Below, piece after piece: positions 1 through 8,885 of a DNA stretch of 48,698 bases. The position numbers were made by a program, and so were the translations under genes. The notes beneath the pieces are model-generated. The model saw nothing but the letters and a program-made list of their open reading frames with translations, made no database searches and was not told the DNA's origin. Origin of the DNA: Syntrophorhabdaceae bacterium (GTDB lineage Bacteria > Desulfobacterota > Syntrophorhabdia > Syntrophorhabdales > Syntrophorhabdaceae); contig JAQVWF010000018.1 in assembly GCA_028698615.1 (NCBI GenBank), forward strand, positions 1 to 48,698. Direction: 5' to 3'. The number at the start of each line of letters is the position of its first letter. Positions within the stretch are counted from its first letter, which is position 1.

Positions 1-755
1 ACGAGGCAGCGGACAGGATTGCCCGGGCGGCGGGGTTCAGAAAGATCTTTATCGAAACGAAGGATTTTGTTCTCACCGCATACCTGCGAGCCTCCGAGCC
101 CGGTGGGGATCTCACCGTATACATCGAAGGGGACGGGGCTGCGTGGCTGACCAGAAGGCAGCTCTCAGCCGACCCCACGCCCGGAAAACCTCTCGTGCTG
201 GAGCTTGCGGCAATGGACCCCGCCGCCAACGTGGCTTATCTGGCACGTCCCGGACAATACACAGCAGGCCCCTTTCCCGTCTGCGATCCGATCTACTGGT
301 CGGCCAGGCGCTTCTCAAACGAGGTTGTCAAGGCCATGAACGAGGCGGTGGACCGGCTTCGCGCCGATGCAGGGTCGCGTCGGCTCAATCTCATCGGGTA
401 TTCCGGCGGAGCTGCCATCGCCGTGCTGATAGCATCGGGCCGCAGCGATGTCGTCAGCTTGAGAACGGTGGCAGGAAATCTTGATACAGAGGCGGTGAAT
501 CGCTATCACGGCGTCAGTCCCCTCGAGGGATCCTTGAACCCAATTCATCGGGCGCGGAAGCTGAAGTACCTGCCGCAGCATCATTTCGCCGGCTCGGCAG
601 ACACCGTGGTTCCTCCATTCATCACCGAGTCTTTCGCGAAGCAAACGGGCGATGAAGTACGCGGCAAGATGACGATCATTGAAGGCGCCACCCATGGTGA
701 GGGCTGGAAGGCAAGGTGGAGGTCGCTTCTGGCCGTTCCATTTCAAGAGCCGTGA
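1..755 (+). CDS. alpha/beta-hydrolase-like protein, 5' end outside window
   Basis: The reading frame is open from base 3 to the stop at 753-755, so the gene starts to the left of the window. About 250 C-terminal residues are visible. They show a GYSGG nucleophile elbow (Ser as likely nucleophile), an Asp in GSADTVVPP and a His in ATHGEGW, which together make a plausible Ser-Asp-His triad. An upstream segment with VYIEGDG resembles the oxyanion-loop strand of this fold. An internal ATG at 195 would cut off this conserved strand, so I reject it as the start. Substrate is unknown; esterase, lipase-like or peptidase-like activity are all possible. The next gene on the same strand lies 233 nt downstream behind its own promoter. 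Confidence 0.7.
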   Translation, partial: EAADRIARAAGFRKIFIETKDFVLTAYLRASEPGGDLTVYIEGDGAAWLTRRQLSADPTPGKPLVLELAAMDPAANVAYLARPGQYTAGPFPVCDPIYWSARRFSNEVVKAMNEAVDRLRADAGSRRLNLIGYSGGAAIAVLIASGRSDVVSLRTVAGNLDTEAVNRYHGVSPLEGSLNPIHRARKLKYLPQHHFAGSADTVVPPFITESFAKQTGDEVRGKMTIIEGATHGEGWKARWRSLLAVPFQEP

Positions 756-810
756 GCCGGGAGTTGAATAGATACAACGATGCGCACCAGCTTCCCCGAC
801 TTATTTTTCG

Positions 811-839
811 TTGACACAAAATAGCGTTTCCCTTAGACT
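811..839 (+). promoter_or_regulatory. sigma-70-type promoter for the GH65 fusion gene
   Basis: A perfect TTGACA at 811-816 is followed after 17 nt by TAGACT at 834-839, which matches four of six bases of the -10 consensus. Transcription would start near 846, leaving a leader of about 140 nt before the ATG at 989. I see no clear hairpin or riboswitch in that leader. Confidence 0.45.
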
Positions 840-988
840 TTCCACAGAAAAACAAATCTTGTCAGTGCGCACTTCCCGCAGTTAGATCCCTGCAGAGATA
901 GAAGATCTGCGAAACTGCTGTTTCCGAGGTCAGCGCGTATTCCGGGTTTACCTGGCCCAGCCAGCAGCCAGAATCCAATGGAGTCTAT

Positions 989-3900
989 ATGAGCAGTATG
1001 GGGTCTATCGTATCTATCTCACCACGCGATTTTGACGCGGTTTTGTTTGATCTCGATGGCGTGCTGACCAAGACAGCGAGCGTCCATGCCGTGGCCTGGA
1101 AGCGGCTATTCGATGCGTTTCTGCAAGAACGCGCCCACAGGACAGGAGAACCCTTTACGCCCTTTGATATCGAAGCGGACTATCGGCGCTATGTCGACGG
1201 CAAGCCGCGATACGACGGTGTCGCATCTTTTCTTGAATCCCGCGGGATCACGTTGCCTGCTGGTAACCCCGGGGACGAGGGAGGCACGCAGAGTATACGC
1301 GCACTTGGCAAGCTCAAAGACCGGTACTTCATGGAGCATCTGAACAAACACGGCGTCGAGCCCTACGAACCGGCGATCGAGCTGGTAAAGGCCTTGCGCT
1401 CCCAGGAGATCAAGACGGCCGTCGTGTCGTCCAGCAACAATTGCGCTGCAGTGCTCGAGGCCGCCGGCATCTCGCATCTCTTCGATGCACGTGTGGACGG
1501 GCGTGAGATCGAACGTATGGATCTCAGAGGGAAACCCGCACCTGATGCTTTTCTGGAGGCGGCACAACGCATGAGGGTCGAGACCTCGCGGGCCGTTGTC
1601 GTAGAGGATGCAATCGCAGGGGTTGCCGCGGGCCGCGCAGGCCAATTCTACCTTGTCATAGGCGTTGACCGGGTTGGACAGTCCCAGGCCCTGCGTGAGG
1701 CAGGCGCCGATGTCGTCGTCACCGACCTCTCATACGTGCAAGTAGCGATTGAGCCGCCTTCCGTCTGGTCCCTCGTCTATGACGATTTCGACCCACAACG
1801 CGAGGGTATACGGGAATCCCTGTGTACTCTGGGAAACGGGTACTTCGCCACGCGCGGGGCCGCGCCGTGGGCGAAGGCGGATGGCGTGCACTACCCCGGA
1901 TCGTATCTGGCAGGCGGGTATAATCGGCTTCGCAGCGATGTCGCAGGCCGATGTGTTGAAAACGAGGACCTCGTCAATTTCCCGAACTGGCTGACCATCG
2001 GGTTGCGCTTTGCCGACGACGACTGGTTTGACGAAGGAACGGTGAACATTCTTTCCTACCGGCAAGAGCTTGATCTCCGGCGCGGGATGCTGCACCGGAC
2101 CATCAGCTTTGAACACGGCCAGGGACGGCGCACCACCTTGACGGAGGAGCGCCTGGTCTCGATGGCGGATATGCACCTGGGAGCGATGGAACTGACCCTC
2201 AGGGCCGAGAACTGGTCCGGGTCTGTAACCATCCGCTCGGGCATCGACGGCCGGGTCGTCAACGCAGGAGCGAAGCTCTACGAAAGATTCAACAACCAGC
2301 ATTTGGAGCCGGTGTCGGGAGAGGTCATCTCCGATGATGGTGTTCATCTCCTTGTGCGTACGTGTCAGTCGAACATCCACCTGGCCCAGGCAGCGCGAAC
2401 GCGCGCATTTGTACAGGGCGAGTTGCGTTCCGTTTCGCGACGGGTCATCGACGAGCGAGGCTTCATCGGGCAGGAGTTCAGCATCGAACTGACGCAAGGC
2501 GAGACACTCTCCCTCGAGAAGATCGCGGCTCACTATACCTCGCGTGACTTCGCCATTTCGGAGTGCAGTCTGGCAGCTCGCGCGGCGATCGGTGGCGCCG
2601 GGCGTTTCACCGCGCTTATGAACGCTCACGTCCTGGCGTGGAAACACCTGTGGGACCGATTCGACGTGCATTTGCTGCCAGGCCCGGAGCCGATCAAGCT
2701 CAACGCTCCCATGCTGCTGCGTCTGAACATATTCCACTTGCTGCAAGCGGTTTCACTCAATTCGATCGGGCTCGACATCGGCGTGCCCGCGCGCGGCTGG
2801 ACTGGTGAGGCCTACCAGGGACACATCTTCTGGGATGAGTTGTTCATCTTCCCTACCCTCAATTATCGCACTCCTGAGATCACGCGGTCCCTGCTCATGT
2901 ACCGGTACCGCCGTCTCGATCAGGCCCGCACTGCGGCCAGAAATGCGGGCTTTGCCGGCGCCATGTTCCCGTGGCAAAGCGGCAGCGACGGACGTGAGGA
3001 AACCCAGGAAGTCAATCTGAATCCCCGTTCGAAACGTTGGAAACCGGATAGCTCCTATCTGCAGCGCCATGTGGGCAGTGCGGTCGCGTGGAACGTGTGG
3101 CAGTACTTCCAGGTGACGCACGACCACGAGTTCCTGCAGTTCTACGGCGCGGAACTGATCATAGAGATCGCGCGCTTTTGGTCCAGCATGGCGACATTCA
3201 ACGAAGAGCGGGCACGTTACGAACTGCGGGGAGTCGTCGGGCCCGATGAGTTTCACGAAGGGTATCCGGATTCATCGACACCCGGTCTCAATAATAACGC
3301 CTACACGAACATCATGGCTGCCTGGGTGCTGCGCAGGGCGCTCGACGTGCTCGATCTTATCCCCGACATTCGGCGCACTGAACTCGTTGCAAGGCTCGGC
3401 GTGACTGCGCAGGATACCGCCCTCTGGGACGATGTCAGCCGCCGCATGTTCGTACCCTTTCACGAGGACGGCATCATCAGTCAGTTCGAGGGCTATGAGT
3501 CACTGGCCGAGCTCGACTGGGACGACTATCGCAAGCGCTACGGCAACATACAGCGCCTGGATCTTATCCTTGAAGCGGAGAACGACAGTCCAAACCGATA
3601 CAAGGTCTCGAAGCAGGCGGATGTCCTCATGCTGTTCTATCTGTTCTCTGCGGATGAGTTGCGGGAGTTATTCGTCCACCTTGGTTATTCCTTCAAGCAC
3701 GAAACGATCCCGCGCAACATCGAGTACTACGATTCGCACTCATCTCATGGATCGACGCTATCCCGGGTTGTGCACGCATGGGTCCTGGCACGGTCGGATC
3801 GCGCGCGCGCGATGATGTATTTTGCCGAGGCGCTGCAAAGCGACGTGAGCGACATCCAGCAGGGTACAACGGCGGAGGGTGTCCACCTTGGCGCCATGGC

Positions 3901-4177
3901 GGGCACAGTCGACCTTATCCAGCGCGTCCTGACAGGTGCGGAGATCACGGGTGACGTCCTGCGGTTCAGCCCGCAGCTTCCTGAAAAACTTGAACGCCTT
4001 GATCTCAGCATGCGGTATCGGGGGCATTCATTGGACCTCAGGCTTACCCGTGAAACGTTCACTGTGCGCGGACGCGAGGCCCCGGGCGTCCAGCCGATCT
4101 CGCTTGCCGTGAATGATGTTCAGGTCGAGTTTCCTGCCGGCAGCACGCACGTTTTCCGTCACGATCAAACGAATTAG
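989..4177 (+). CDS. beta-phosphoglucomutase / GH65 disaccharide phosphorylase fusion
   Basis: This 1062-residue protein joins two enzymes that act in sequence. Residues about 14-255 are a HAD-type beta-phosphoglucomutase: FDLDGVL with D21 and D23, a VSSSNN motif II, RGKPAPDAF with the motif III Lys, and VVVEDA as motif IV. Residues about 265-1055 are a glycoside hydrolase family 65 phosphorylase. The GPDEFHEG motif places the likely general acid at E754, and SHGSTLS in the C-terminal part fits the phosphate-binding loop. Known GH65 phosphorylases split maltose, trehalose, kojibiose or nigerose with phosphate into beta-glucose 1-phosphate, which the mutase turns into glucose 6-phosphate. The exact disaccharide cannot be read from sequence. 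GGAG at 980-983 supports the ATG at 989; a second in-frame ATG is at 998. No signal peptide is seen, so it is cytoplasmic. The gene converges on glmS with an 18-nt gap. Confidence 0.9.
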   Translation: MSSMGSIVSISPRDFDAVLFDLDGVLTKTASVHAVAWKRLFDAFLQERAHRTGEPFTPFDIEADYRRYVDGKPRYDGVASFLESRGITLPAGNPGDEGGTQSIRALGKLKDRYFMEHLNKHGVEPYEPAIELVKALRSQEIKTAVVSSSNNCAAVLEAAGISHLFDARVDGREIERMDLRGKPAPDAFLEAAQRMRVETSRAVVVEDAIAGVAAGRAGQFYLVIGVDRVGQSQALREAGADVVVTDLSYVQVAIEPPSVWSLVYDDFDPQREGIRESLCTLGNGYFATRGAAPWAKADGVHYPGSYLAGGYNRLRSDVAGRCVENEDLVNFPNWLTIGLRFADDDWFDEGTVNILSYRQELDLRRGMLHRTISFEHGQGRRTTLTEERLVSMADMHLGAMELTLRAENWSGSVTIRSGIDGRVVNAGAKLYERFNNQHLEPVSGEVISDDGVHLLVRTCQSNIHLAQAARTRAFVQGELRSVSRRVIDERGFIGQEFSIELTQGETLSLEKIAAHYTSRDFAISECSLAARAAIGGAGRFTALMNAHVLAWKHLWDRFDVHLLPGPEPIKLNAPMLLRLNIFHLLQAVSLNSIGLDIGVPARGWTGEAYQGHIFWDELFIFPTLNYRTPEITRSLLMYRYRRLDQARTAARNAGFAGAMFPWQSGSDGREETQEVNLNPRSKRWKPDSSYLQRHVGSAVAWNVWQYFQVTHDHEFLQFYGAELIIEIARFWSSMATFNEERARYELRGVVGPDEFHEGYPDSSTPGLNNNAYTNIMAAWVLRRALDVLDLIPDIRRTELVARLGVTAQDTALWDDVSRRMFVPFHEDGIISQFEGYESLAELDWDDYRKRYGNIQRLDLILEAENDSPNRYKVSKQADVLMLFYLFSADELRELFVHLGYSFKHETIPRNIEYYDSHSSHGSTLSRVVHAWVLARSDRARAMMYFAEALQSDVSDIQQGTTAEGVHLGAMAGTVDLIQRVLTGAEITGDVLRFSPQLPEKLERLDLSMRYRGHSLDLRLTRETFTVRGREAPGVQPISLAVNDVQVEFPAGSTHVFRHDQTN

Positions 4178-4195
4178 ATATTGAACTTCAGGCCG

Positions 4196-6016
4196 TCACT
4201 CGACGGTTACGCTCTTTGCGAGGTTGCGCGGCTGGTCGACGTCGGTGCCGAGAAAGTTCGCCATGTAGTAGGCCATGAGCTGGAGGGGCACTATGGAAAG
4301 GATGGGTTGCAGTTCGTAGATGGTTTCGGGAATGATGAAGACCTCATCGACCCTGTCGGCCATGTCATGCGCCGCGTCGTCGGTGAAAAGAAACACCTTG
4401 CCTCTGCGCGTCAGAACCTCTTCCATATTGGAGCACGTTTTCTTGTACGTCTGGTCTCTGGGCGACACGAAGACTATGGGCATGTTTTCGTCGATAAGGG
4501 CGATCGGGCCGTGTTTCATCTCCCCGGCTGCGTAAGCCTCGGCGTGGATATAAGAGATCTCTTTCAGTTTCAGGGCCCCTTCGAGGACCGTTGGAAAATT
4601 GATACCCCGCCCAAGGTACAGAAAATGCTGGTAATGCATGTTCCTTCGGGCATGTTCCTCAACAGCCGCGTTGGAATCGAGTATCGTCTGGATCTTGTGG
4701 GGGAGCTTCTTCAGCTCGCCGACAAGGCGTCTTACGTCATCATTGTCGAAGGTGCCCAGGTGTCTGCCGAGGTAAAGCATGAGCATGAAAAAGACAGAGA
4801 TCTGGGTGGTGAAGGCCTTCGTTGAAGCCACCCCGATCTCGGGCCCCGCGTGGGTATAAATGACACTCCGACATTCCCTGGAGAGGGTACTGCCCAGAAC
4901 ATTGCATATCGCCAGGGTGTAAAGGCCCCTCCTTCCCACCTCTTTCATTGCCGCTATGGTATCGGCCGTCTCGCCCGATTGCGAAACGAGTATGACGAGA
5001 TCGTTCTCGTCGAGGATCGGGTCGCGATAACGGAACTCCGAAGCGATGTCGGTCTCCACGGGTATCCTCAGGTTTGCCTCAAAAATATGCTTTCCGATGA
5101 GACAGGCATGGTAGGAAGTGCCGCAGGCGACCATCCATATCTTCTTCACCTTCCCGATATCAGGAAGGTTCAGCTCTTCAAAGAAGACCTCGCCCTCCTC
5201 TTCCTGTATCCTTCCTATCAAAGTGTCTGATATGGCCCTCGGCTGTTCGAATATCTCCTTGAGCATGAAATGCCGGTACCCGCCTTTCTCGGCCATGGCA
5301 CCAGACCACTGAACGGTCCGGACCTCCCGCTTCACCTCGGAGCCGTCAAGGTCCGTTATCTTCAGAACACCCTTCTGTATGACCGCGATATCGTCATCCT
5401 CGAGAAAGATGAACCTGTTCGTCCTGTTGATTATGGCCGGCGCATCGCTGGCGATGATGAACTCTCCGTCACCGATCCCGATGAGGAGGGGACTCTCTTT
5501 CTTTGCGGCGATAAGGGTTTCTTCCCCCTCCCTGATGACACCTACCGCATAGGAGCCCTTGAGCCTCTTCAACGAAAGCCGGACGGCCTCCTCAAAGCCT
5601 GTTCCCTTCGCGAGGGCGCCCGCGATGAGATGGGGGATGACCTCGGTATCTGTGTCGGACACAAAGGTATGCCCTTCCCTTTTCAGGGATTCCTTTAACT
5701 CGAGATAGTTCTCTATGATGCCGTTGTGCACGACGGTGACATCGCCGGCCTTGTGGGGATGAGCATTGCGCTCGGAGGGGACGCCGTGAGTAGCCCATCT
5801 CGTGTGGGCCAATCCCATGGACCCATCGAAATTGCCGTCACGGATGGCATCGGAAAGCTCGCTCACCTTTCCCTGCCTGCGGGCAAGCCTGACGGCGCCA
5901 TTATCCCATATGGCGATCCCCGCCGAGTCGTAGCCCCTGTACTCCAGTCGCTTCAGAGCATCAATGAGAATATCCCGTGCCCCTTCCCTGCCCTGATACC
6001 CTACGATACCGCACAT
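4196..6016 (-). CDS. glmS: glutamine--fructose-6-phosphate aminotransferase (isomerizing)
   Basis: The protein makes glucosamine 6-phosphate from fructose 6-phosphate and glutamine, the first step toward UDP-GlcNAc for peptidoglycan and LPS. It has 606 residues, the usual length. The N-terminus MCGIVGY carries the Ntn-type nucleophile Cys2, so the start at 6016 is fixed by the need to expose this Cys, although the frame stays open 30 codons further upstream. An AGGAGG at 6025-6030 sits at good distance. The N-terminal half is the glutaminase domain. The C-terminal half holds two SIS domains (CGTSYHA, SQSGETADT, STKAFTTQ), and the protein ends in the conserved LAKSVTVE. It is the last gene of a tat-glmU-glmS operon, 40 nt after glmU. 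No glmS ribozyme-like structure was recognised. Confidence 0.97.
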   Translation of the reverse strand: MCGIVGYQGREGARDILIDALKRLEYRGYDSAGIAIWDNGAVRLARRQGKVSELSDAIRDGNFDGSMGLAHTRWATHGVPSERNAHPHKAGDVTVVHNGIIENYLELKESLKREGHTFVSDTDTEVIPHLIAGALAKGTGFEEAVRLSLKRLKGSYAVGVIREGEETLIAAKKESPLLIGIGDGEFIIASDAPAIINRTNRFIFLEDDDIAVIQKGVLKITDLDGSEVKREVRTVQWSGAMAEKGGYRHFMLKEIFEQPRAISDTLIGRIQEEEGEVFFEELNLPDIGKVKKIWMVACGTSYHACLIGKHIFEANLRIPVETDIASEFRYRDPILDENDLVILVSQSGETADTIAAMKEVGRRGLYTLAICNVLGSTLSRECRSVIYTHAGPEIGVASTKAFTTQISVFFMLMLYLGRHLGTFDNDDVRRLVGELKKLPHKIQTILDSNAAVEEHARRNMHYQHFLYLGRGINFPTVLEGALKLKEISYIHAEAYAAGEMKHGPIALIDENMPIVFVSPRDQTYKKTCSNMEEVLTRRGKVFLFTDDAAHDMADRVDEVFIIPETIYELQPILSIVPLQLMAYYMANFLGTDVDQPRNLAKSVTVE

Positions 6017-6056
6017 TGCTATTTCCTCCTGTGCTGCTCGACCAGCTTCACGTCTT

Positions 6057-7097
6057 TCACTTCTGTGAGAGACTATCTGTCGTGACGCCTTCTTCAAGGA
6101 CCGCATTTTTACTGAGCCTCGAGAACGAACCTATCCTGGCGCCCTCTTTTGCCTCCACGCCGTCCATCACAACGAACCCCTCGATGGTCACACCGTTGTG
6201 TATCCTGCAGTTTCTAACGATCGAGGAGGGCCCGATAACGACCCCTTCCCCGATGACCGTGGTTCCCGTGATGTAACAGTGGGGAGCGATCACCGTGTCG
6301 CGCCCTATAACAACATCATTCTCGATATAGATGTCGGTGTCAAGAAAGGTAACGCCCTTTGCCATATGCCCGTCGTTGATCCGTTGCCTCATCACGACAT
6401 TCGCCTCCAAAAGCCCCTTGAGAGTATTGACGCCAAGGACTTCTTGCGGCCGGGGACAAAAGTATCCTTTTGCATGTCCTCCCCTGTCTTTCGCGACCCT
6501 GCAGATATCCGTCAGGTAAAGTTCACCTTTCTTGTTGCCGCTGTCAATAAGGTCGACAAGCCCGAGATCACCGAACGGAATGTAGCAGATTCCCGTGTTT
6601 ATCCTCTTTATTCGTTTCTCTTCCGCAGTCGCATCGGAATCCTCCCGGATATCGGTGATGACATCACCCTCCATCACTACCCGGCCATACCCCGATGGAT
6701 CGGCAACGTCCGTCGTCAGGAATACGATAGACCTCGAAAGACGGCAGAATTCCAGAAATTCGACAAGGGTGGCTCTCCTCATAAGGGGCACATCACCCAG
6801 GAGAACAAGGATGTCGTTTCCCTGGAAGAACTCGCGGGCCGATGCCAGGGCATGGGCGGTCCCCTTCTGCGCCGCTTGAAACGCAGTTGTCACGTTCCTG
6901 CCTTCAAGGTAGGCCTCGACAGTCTCACGCCCATAACCGGTGACGACGATGACCCGTGCGGGCCCGAGGCTGTGCGCGGCCTCGACTACATATCCGAGAA
7001 GGGGCTTGCCCATAATCTCGTGCATGACCTTGGGTTTTCGCGAGACCATCCGCTCACCCTTGCCCGCGGCAAGTATGACGATATCAAGCTTCTTCAT
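6057..7097 (-). CDS. glmU: GlmU-type N-acetylglucosamine-1-phosphate uridyltransferase, C-terminally short
   Basis: The N-terminal 230 residues are a complete nucleotidyltransferase: LAAGKGERM loop, QKGTAHA, GDVPL, YGRVV, INTGI and ELYLTDI, all as in GlmU, which makes UDP-GlcNAc from GlcNAc-1-P and UTP. A left-handed beta-helix begins near residue 250 (hexapeptides such as VVIGRD and VVIGPSS) but the protein stops at 346. Full GlmU is about 450 residues. The missing stretch in E. coli GlmU holds the acetyltransferase residues (R333, K351, H363, Y366 region), so acetylation of GlcN-1-P is not expected here. The DNA after the stop shows no continuation in another frame, so this does not look like a simple frameshift. 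Start 7097 (MKKLDIVIL) has AAGGAG at 7105-7110; a 14-codon extension is open upstream. It overlaps the tatC end by 14 nt. Confidence 0.88.
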   Translation of the reverse strand: MKKLDIVILAAGKGERMVSRKPKVMHEIMGKPLLGYVVEAAHSLGPARVIVVTGYGRETVEAYLEGRNVTTAFQAAQKGTAHALASAREFFQGNDILVLLGDVPLMRRATLVEFLEFCRLSRSIVFLTTDVADPSGYGRVVMEGDVITDIREDSDATAEEKRIKRINTGICYIPFGDLGLVDLIDSGNKKGELYLTDICRVAKDRGGHAKGYFCPRPQEVLGVNTLKGLLEANVVMRQRINDGHMAKGVTFLDTDIYIENDVVIGRDTVIAPHCYITGTTVIGEGVVIGPSSIVRNCRIHNGVTIEGFVVMDGVEAKEGARIGSFSRLSKNAVLEEGVTTDSLSQK

Positions 7098-7836
7098 CTG
7101 CAGGCTCCTTCTTTCCAAAAAACCGGGCGATGACGACACTCAATTCATAAAGGCCCCACAGGGGCAGGGCGACCAGTATCTGGCTGATAGGATCGGGCGG
7201 GGTGATTATGGCGCTCAGAACAAATGCTCCCAGGATCGCGTATCTGCGTTTCTTTGCCAGGAAACGATAGTTGAGTATTCCTACCCTTGCGAGAAAATAG
7301 GCGACAAGAGGCAGTTCGAAGATGAACCCGAAGATGACGAGGAGTTTTAGCGTGAGACTGACATACCCTTTGAGGTCGGGCATGGGGATAACGAAGTCCG
7401 AGGCGTAGCTCACAAAAAACCTGTACAGATTGGGCATGACGACGGTGTAGCAGAAGGTCACCCCCACGGCAAAAAAGAAGGTGCCCCAGAAAAGGAGGGG
7501 ATACACGTATTTCCTTTCCTTCTCATAGAGACCCGGGGAGACGAACATCCACATCTGGTGGATGATGACGGGTGATGAAATGGTGACGGCCGTGAGGATC
7601 CATATTTTGAAATACGTGAGAAAAGCCTCAGTAACGCCCGTAAAGATGAAACTGCTCCCCGGCGGCATCACCTTCTTGAAGGGCTGAAGGAGAAACACAT
7701 TGACCCTCTCCCGAAAAAAATAGGTCACGATGAATGCAAAGCAGACGGCCAGAAGACATATCATTAAACGCTGACGCAGTTCTTTGAGGTGGGATACAAA
7801 GGGTTGTTTTTCGTCTGTTTGAATTTTCTTGGCCAT
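7084..7836 (-). CDS. tatC: Sec-independent protein translocase TatC
   Basis: TatC is the multispanning core of the twin-arginine translocon, which recognises RR signal peptides and exports folded, often cofactor-bearing, proteins. This 250-residue protein has the family's N-terminal cytoplasmic HLKELRQRL segment with the conserved Glu, the FxxP-type VSPGLYEKERKY loop and about six hydrophobic helices. The last helices are preceded by FIFELPLV and followed by SAIITPPDP, all TatC signatures. It lies 48 nt after the tatA/B-like gene, and its last 14 nt overlap glmU, so the four genes are probably translationally coupled. Length and start are normal. Confidence 0.96.
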   Translation of the reverse strand: MAKKIQTDEKQPFVSHLKELRQRLMICLLAVCFAFIVTYFFRERVNVFLLQPFKKVMPPGSSFIFTGVTEAFLTYFKIWILTAVTISSPVIIHQMWMFVSPGLYEKERKYVYPLLFWGTFFFAVGVTFCYTVVMPNLYRFFVSYASDFVIPMPDLKGYVSLTLKLLVIFGFIFELPLVAYFLARVGILNYRFLAKKRRYAILGAFVLSAIITPPDPISQILVALPLWGLYELSVVIARFFGKKEPADEEA

Positions 7837-7884
7837 AGGATGGCTGACATCGTCTTTCGCCGCGGAAGGCGATCAGGTCTGCAG

Positions 7885-8298
7885 TTACCCCCTCAACTTG
7901 CCATGGCCGCCCGCCTGGGCTGCGTTCGATGGGTCCCCTGGATCGTCCTTAAGTCCATCGTCCGCCCCGGATGCCTCCGCGGCCTTATCCTGATCGGGCG
8001 TCTCCTCGATGGGGGATTCGACGAGCTCGGGTTCACCCACACCAGCCGATCCGATAAGGTCCAGCCCGCCATTCCCTGCTGCTTCGGCCATTCCCGCCTC
8101 TTCCGTATCCCCGGGGTCCCGGGTATCGTCCGCGGCAAAATCCTCTTCGAATGTCTGCTTTACGTCATCGGTCACGCTCTTGACCTGATGAAGGGCTTTT
8201 CCAATGGACCTGGCCAGATCGGGCAGTTTTTTCGGTCCTACCACCAGTAACGCCACGATCATTATGAGGATGAGTTCAGGGAGACCAATGCCAAACAT
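7885..8298 (-). CDS. tatA: twin-arginine translocase TatA/TatB-family subunit
   Basis: The 137-residue protein starts with MFGIGLPELILIM, a short transmembrane helix with a polar Glu at position 8, then the hinge VVGPKKLPDLARSIGKAL and an amphipathic helix. The Glu8 and the GPKKLP hinge lean toward TatB. A single TatA/B-like protein next to TatC may do both jobs, as known in some bacteria, so the a/b label is uncertain. The C-terminal 80 residues are acidic and rich in Asp, Glu, Gly and Ala, probably disordered. It is the first gene of the tat-glm operon. I see no good Shine-Dalgarno before the ATG, and a TATGAT about 15 nt upstream may be part of the promoter. Confidence 0.9.
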   Translation of the reverse strand: MFGIGLPELILIMIVALLVVGPKKLPDLARSIGKALHQVKSVTDDVKQTFEEDFAADDTRDPGDTEEAGMAEAAGNGGLDLIGSAGVGEPELVESPIEETPDQDKAAEASGADDGLKDDPGDPSNAAQAGGHGKLRG

Positions 8299-8415
8299 TG
8301 TGGATAAACTATCATAAAAACCACAGTCTTAAAAGAGAATTATGCCCGTGCAGCCTGAGTGATCGTGGCTTCCATGCGCCCTGACGACCTCTTCATACCA
8401 TGAGGGAACAGGGCA

Positions 8416-8421
8416 TTGACA
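8416..8421 (+). promoter_or_regulatory. possible -35 element upstream of desulfoferrodoxin gene
   Basis: A perfect TTGACA lies 76 nt before the desulfoferrodoxin start. The matching -10 is poor: TATTAA follows after only 14 nt and TAACCT after 17. I therefore give only the -35 hexamer. No clear PerR- or Fur-like palindrome was recognised in the 199-nt gap. Confidence 0.25.
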
Positions 8422-8497
8422 TCATTACCGGCGTGTATTAACCTCAATCCATCATCGTCGTGATTTGTTGCTGAATTCATTGAGAAAGGAGACGTGC

Positions 8498-8872
8498 ATG
8501 ACTGAAAGACTTCAGGTATTCAAGTGTGAGATCTGCGGAAACATAGTTGAAGTGCTCCATGGTGGAAAGGGTGCCCTCGTCTGTTGCAATGAACCGATGA
8601 AGATCCTTACCGAAAACACCGTTGATGCTTCTCTGGAGAAACATGTGCCGGTGATCGAAGAAAAGGCCAACGGGATTATGATAAAGGTCGGGACCGTCGC
8701 ACACCCAATGGAAGAGAAGCATTATATAGAATGGATCGAGGCCATTGTCGACGGCGCTGTCTATCGCCGGTTCCTGAAGCCGGCGGAATCGCCAGAGGCA
8801 TTCTTTCCTATTAAAGGCGATTCCGTCATGGCGCGGGAATTCTGTAACGTCCACGGCCTGTGGAAGAGTTGA
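8498..8872 (+). CDS. dfx: desulfoferrodoxin (superoxide reductase)
   Basis: Superoxide reductase reduces superoxide to hydrogen peroxide without making oxygen, a typical anaerobe defence. The 124-residue protein is the two-centre type. The desulforedoxin-like Fe site has C10, C13, C29 and C30. The catalytic Fe(His)4Cys site has H49, H69, H75, H119 and C116, with the family's E47-K48 pair beside the iron. The start at 8498 is set by AAAGGAG at 8485-8491 and by the position of the first CxxC; the frame is open 11 codons upstream without support. Rubrerythrin follows after 13 nt, which suggests one transcript for superoxide and peroxide removal in the cytoplasm. Confidence 0.96.
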   Translation: MTERLQVFKCEICGNIVEVLHGGKGALVCCNEPMKILTENTVDASLEKHVPVIEEKANGIMIKVGTVAHPMEEKHYIEWIEAIVDGAVYRRFLKPAESPEAFFPIKGDSVMAREFCNVHGLWKS

Positions 8873-8885
8873 AACGGAGGAGGTC

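Noticed and set aside
5977-6276. Possible frameshift restoring the missing GlmU C-terminus
   Set aside because: After the glmU stop at 6057 only 40 nt remain before glmS, so no lost coding segment is present.
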